The notes under the pieces were generated by a model. The model made no database searches. It was given only the letters and a program-made list of their open reading frames with translations, and was not told the origin of the DNA. From Acidimicrobiia bacterium (GTDB lineage Bacteria; Actinomycetota; Acidimicrobiia; Spongiisociales; Spongiisociaceae): a DNA stretch of 42,142 bases. The stretch's first letter is position 1. Each line of letters begins with the position of its first letter. Below are positions 39,818 to 42,142 of this stretch, piece after piece. Location of the stretch: assembly GCA_009838635.1 (NCBI GenBank), contig VXRE01000153.1, positions 1 through 42,142 on the forward strand, read 5' to 3'. Position numbers and translations under genes: made by a program.

Positions 39818-42058
39818 ATGGCGGACGATAAGCACCAGGGCGACAAGGGTGTCTCGAGGCGCCGTTTCCTGAAGCTGGCCGGCGGCAGTGTTGGAGGTGC
39901 CATCGTCATCGCCGCTTGCGGCGCCGACGACGAGCCGGCTCAGACCACCGCCGCGCCCACCCAGACCACAGCCGCCCCGGCGACGACCGAGGCGGCTACC
40001 ACGGAGACGACCGCCGCGGCCCCTGCGGACACTCCGACCACCACAGCCGCAGCAAGCGACGCGCCGACCACCACGGCAGCAGCGGCTGCGGACACGACGA
40101 CCACGACCCGCGCCATCGAAAGGGGCTTGCCGGCGATCGAGGGTCACATCGTGATCACCGATCCCGCCCAGTACCCCACCACGTTCAACGAGTCGCCGGA
40201 GATGGCTGCCCGGGTGGCGGCGGGCGAGCTCCCGCCGGTTGATCAGCGCGTTCCGCGGAACCCCCTGGTGGTCGAGCCGGTGCATGAGATCGGCACCTAC
40301 GGCGGGCGCGAGCTGCGCCGCGGGTATATCTCCACGGTCAACGACCGGCAGAACGCCAACCGGTTCAACGGTGGGCCGGACAACCTGATCTACTGGGACT
40401 ACGCCCACCGGAAGGTCATCCCCAACATCGCGGCCGGGTTCGAGGTGAATGCCGACGCCACCGTGCTCACGCTTTACCTGCGTGAAGGGATGAAGTGGTC
40501 CGACGGAGCGCCGTTCACCGCCGAGGACATCGTCTGGTGGCGCCAGCACATGAGCCTGAACTCCAACGTCGCGGCTCCCCCGGGACAGTTGCGCGTCGGT
40601 GGGGAACAGGTGGCCGTGGAGAAGGTGGACGACTACACGGTCACGTTGACCGCGGTAGCGCCCTACCCCCTGTTGCCGCAGATCATGGCGGGATGGGGCT
40701 CCATCAACGGGCAGACCATCACCGGTCAGTTCGGTTACGGGGGTTTCGCACCCGCCCACTATCTGCAGCAGTTCCATGCCGATTTCAATCCTGACGCCGA
40801 CGCGCTGGCCCAGGATGCGGGCCAGGAGAACTGGGGCGCCTACTTGAAGAACCGGAACACGTGGCAAACCAACCCCGATCTGCCGACCGTCACCCCGTGG
40901 GTGATGACGCGGCCGATCAACGATCCTCCATGGGAGTTCGAGGCCAACCCGTACAGCATCTGGGTGGATACGGCGGGCAACCAACTGCCGTACATCCACA
41001 AGATCAGCATGGCCGGCGCCGAGGACCGGGAAGTACTCATACTCAACTCCGTAGCCGGCGAGTACGACTTCCAGGACCGGCATCTCCAGGTGGCGAGCCT
41101 TCCTGTATTGCTCGAGAACCAGGAGCGCAGCGGGTACATGATCCACCGCACTCCCGGCGTGGGGTCGGACTTCGGGGTGCGTATCAACCTGGCCTACGAC
41201 GCCGACCCGGTGATCGGTGAGCTGATCCGAACCGCCGACTTCAGGCGAGCCCTGTCGATGGGTGTCGACCGGGACGAGATCAACGAGGCCATCTTCCTGG
41301 GAACCAGCCAGACGACGTCGACGGCGCCGTCCGAGCAGAGCGTCTACGCCCTGGGTCAGGAGTGGGTCGAGAAGTGGGCCACCCTCGATGTCGATGCGGC
41401 CAACGCGCTGCTCGACGGCATCGGCCTGACCGAGAAGGACGGAGAAGGCTACCGGCTGCGTCCCGACGGCAGCGGCGACCGGCTCGTGCTGGTCTACGAG
41501 GCGCCGGCCAGCTTCGCCGACTTCCCGGCCGCCGGACAGTTGATCCGGGAACACTGGCGCGAGATCGGGATCGACCTGAGCGCGGGCCCGGCGGTTACCG
41601 GCGGCCTGCTCGTGGAGAAGGCCGAGGCCAACGAGATCATGTTCTCGGGTCACACGGTCTCATCCCCCGACCCGTTCCGGCAGCAGGACCTGATCATGCC
41701 CACCAGGACCAACAACTATCCGGGCTTGATCGGCATCCCCTACGCCAAGTGGCGGGCCACCGACGGCGCCGACGGCGTGGAGCCGCCCGATCAGCTGATG
41801 ATCAAGGAGGGTTGGGCCCTGCTCGACGCCGGTCTGGTCGAGCCGGACGAGGCGGAGCGGATCCGGATCGCGAAGGAGATCTACAAGCTCCATACCGATC
41901 AGGTCTGGTCGATCGGGGTGGTCGGCGACGGCCTGGCGATTTACGGGATGTACCTGGCCAACACCAATCTCGGCAACATCCCGGCCAGGATATCCAACAC
42001 GCTGGACCAGCGGGCGCCCTCCAACGCCCTTCCTCCTGCGTTCTACTGGAAGTCCTGA
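39818..42058 (+). CDS. Long Tat-exported lipoprotein substrate-binding protein (SBP family 5)
   Basis: This is the external binding protein of the adjacent importer, 746 residues, clearly longer than usual DppA/OppA proteins (about 500-550). The N-terminus has a twin-arginine signal, SRRRFLKLAGG (residues 13-23), and a lipobox ending IAAC with Cys34, so it is probably exported folded and lipid-anchored. A Thr/Ala-rich linker spans about 40-105. The family-5 core follows, including LREGMKWSDGAPFTAEDIVW and FRRALSMGVDRDEINEAIF. ATG 39818 is chosen for GGAGGAGG just upstream; a frame open to 39713 crosses the operators. The ligand is unknown. It is the end of the regulated cluster. Confidence 0.9.
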   Translation: MADDKHQGDKGVSRRRFLKLAGGSVGGAIVIAACGADDEPAQTTAAPTQTTAAPATTEAATTETTAAAPADTPTTTAAASDAPTTTAAAAADTTTTTRAIERGLPAIEGHIVITDPAQYPTTFNESPEMAARVAAGELPPVDQRVPRNPLVVEPVHEIGTYGGRELRRGYISTVNDRQNANRFNGGPDNLIYWDYAHRKVIPNIAAGFEVNADATVLTLYLREGMKWSDGAPFTAEDIVWWRQHMSLNSNVAAPPGQLRVGGEQVAVEKVDDYTVTLTAVAPYPLLPQIMAGWGSINGQTITGQFGYGGFAPAHYLQQFHADFNPDADALAQDAGQENWGAYLKNRNTWQTNPDLPTVTPWVMTRPINDPPWEFEANPYSIWVDTAGNQLPYIHKISMAGAEDREVLILNSVAGEYDFQDRHLQVASLPVLLENQERSGYMIHRTPGVGSDFGVRINLAYDADPVIGELIRTADFRRALSMGVDRDEINEAIFLGTSQTTSTAPSEQSVYALGQEWVEKWATLDVDAANALLDGIGLTEKDGEGYRLRPDGSGDRLVLVYEAPASFADFPAAGQLIREHWREIGIDLSAGPAVTGGLLVEKAEANEIMFSGHTVSSPDPFRQQDLIMPTRTNNYPGLIGIPYAKWRATDGADGVEPPDQLMIKEGWALLDAGLVEPDEAERIRIAKEIYKLHTDQVWSIGVVGDGLAIYGMYLANTNLGNIPARISNTLDQRAPSNALPPAFYWKS

Positions 42059-42071
42059 CCGACAACGACAC

Positions 42072-42100
42072 CGGAGGGTGGCCCGACCGGCCACCCTCCG
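42072..42100 (+). terminator. 12-bp hairpin after the binding-protein gene
   Basis: CGGAGGGTGGCC and GGCCACCCTCCG pair perfectly around a 5-base loop, 13 bases after the stop codon. There is no U-tract. It probably ends the binding-protein transcript. Confidence 0.7.
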
Positions 42101-42103
42101 TGG

Positions 42104-42142
42104 CGGCCCGGGGGGGCCCGGGGGGGGGGGGGGGGCGGCGGG
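42104..42142. other. G-rich low-complexity window edge, probable sequencing or assembly artefact
   Basis: The last bases are almost only G with a few C. Such a run at the end of a sequence is typical of a contig edge produced by low-quality bases. No biological meaning is assigned. Confidence 0.6.

Noticed and set aside
39737-41653. Long minus-strand frame opposite the binding-protein gene
   Set aside because: Long antisense frames are expected in GC-rich genes with biased third positions. It is His/Arg/Gly-rich, lacks domains, and covers a clear family-5 binding protein.
42104-42142. G-run as a possible G-quadruplex or repeat element
   Set aside because: It lies at the very end of the sequence and looks like low-quality base calls at a contig edge.

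Overview
This is a GC-rich, gene-dense window with many GTG starts, several leaderless-looking genes, ATGA/GTGA overlaps and terminators without U-tracts. Together with a paired response regulator and kinase, a QueG, a K+-type membrane pyrophosphatase and BkdABC-type dehydrogenase genes, this suggests an actinobacterium, perhaps Acidimicrobiia. That placement is inference: no rRNA or marker gene is present. The sequence ends in a G-run that looks like a contig edge.

Layout. (1) 1-5707 is a polyamine block: the end of a PotC permease, the PotD lipoprotein, a convergent QueG, a FAD amine oxidase of the PuuB/DadA type and a GNAT acetyltransferase. The gap at 3224-3690 holds a minus-strand, class II tRNA-like gene with an 8/4 acceptor/T-stem layout. 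(2) 5844-6518 is a VapBC module behind a palindrome. (3) 6569-11606 holds a cell-wall amidase, a secreted protein with His/Cys/Asp repeats, and a response regulator - histidine kinase - YceI operon. A shared 14-bp motif lies upstream of both the repeat protein and the regulator, and the kinase sensor loop is itself His-rich, so a metal-responsive system is a reasonable guess. (4) 11638-14962 has a tandem histidine phosphatase and HppA. (5) 15008-22451 is a catabolic cassette: a cobalamin-mutase catalytic subunit without its B12 domain, an acyl-CoA ligase, a short citrate-synthase-like enzyme, an EthD-like protein, an SDR and an M20 hydrolase. It is bounded by two broken genes, a LivF fragment and the C-terminal remnant of an acyl-CoA ligase. 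(6) 22490-25894 is a two-gene operon, FMN hydroxyacid oxidase plus malate synthase G, which fits glycolate to glyoxylate to malate.

(7) 26131-42058 is the most striking part. It has five divergent or tandem transcription groups: dihydroorotase-like amidohydrolase + SDR; MmgE/PrpD + cupin + M20 hydrolase; E1alpha-E1beta-E2 of a 2-oxoacid dehydrogenase; a three-cysteine ferredoxin; and a complete peptide-type ABC transporter with a very long Tat lipoprotein binding protein. Four intergenic regions here carry the same inverted repeat, GATATCG-N5-CGATATC (five copies). This points to one regulator, not encoded in the window, controlling uptake and breakdown of an unknown, probably amide- or imide-containing, substrate. 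The dehydrogenase/ferredoxin block is also bracketed by inverted arrays of a 7-bp repeat (TAGTTGC) that begin exactly at the stop codons and place TAG in all three frames.
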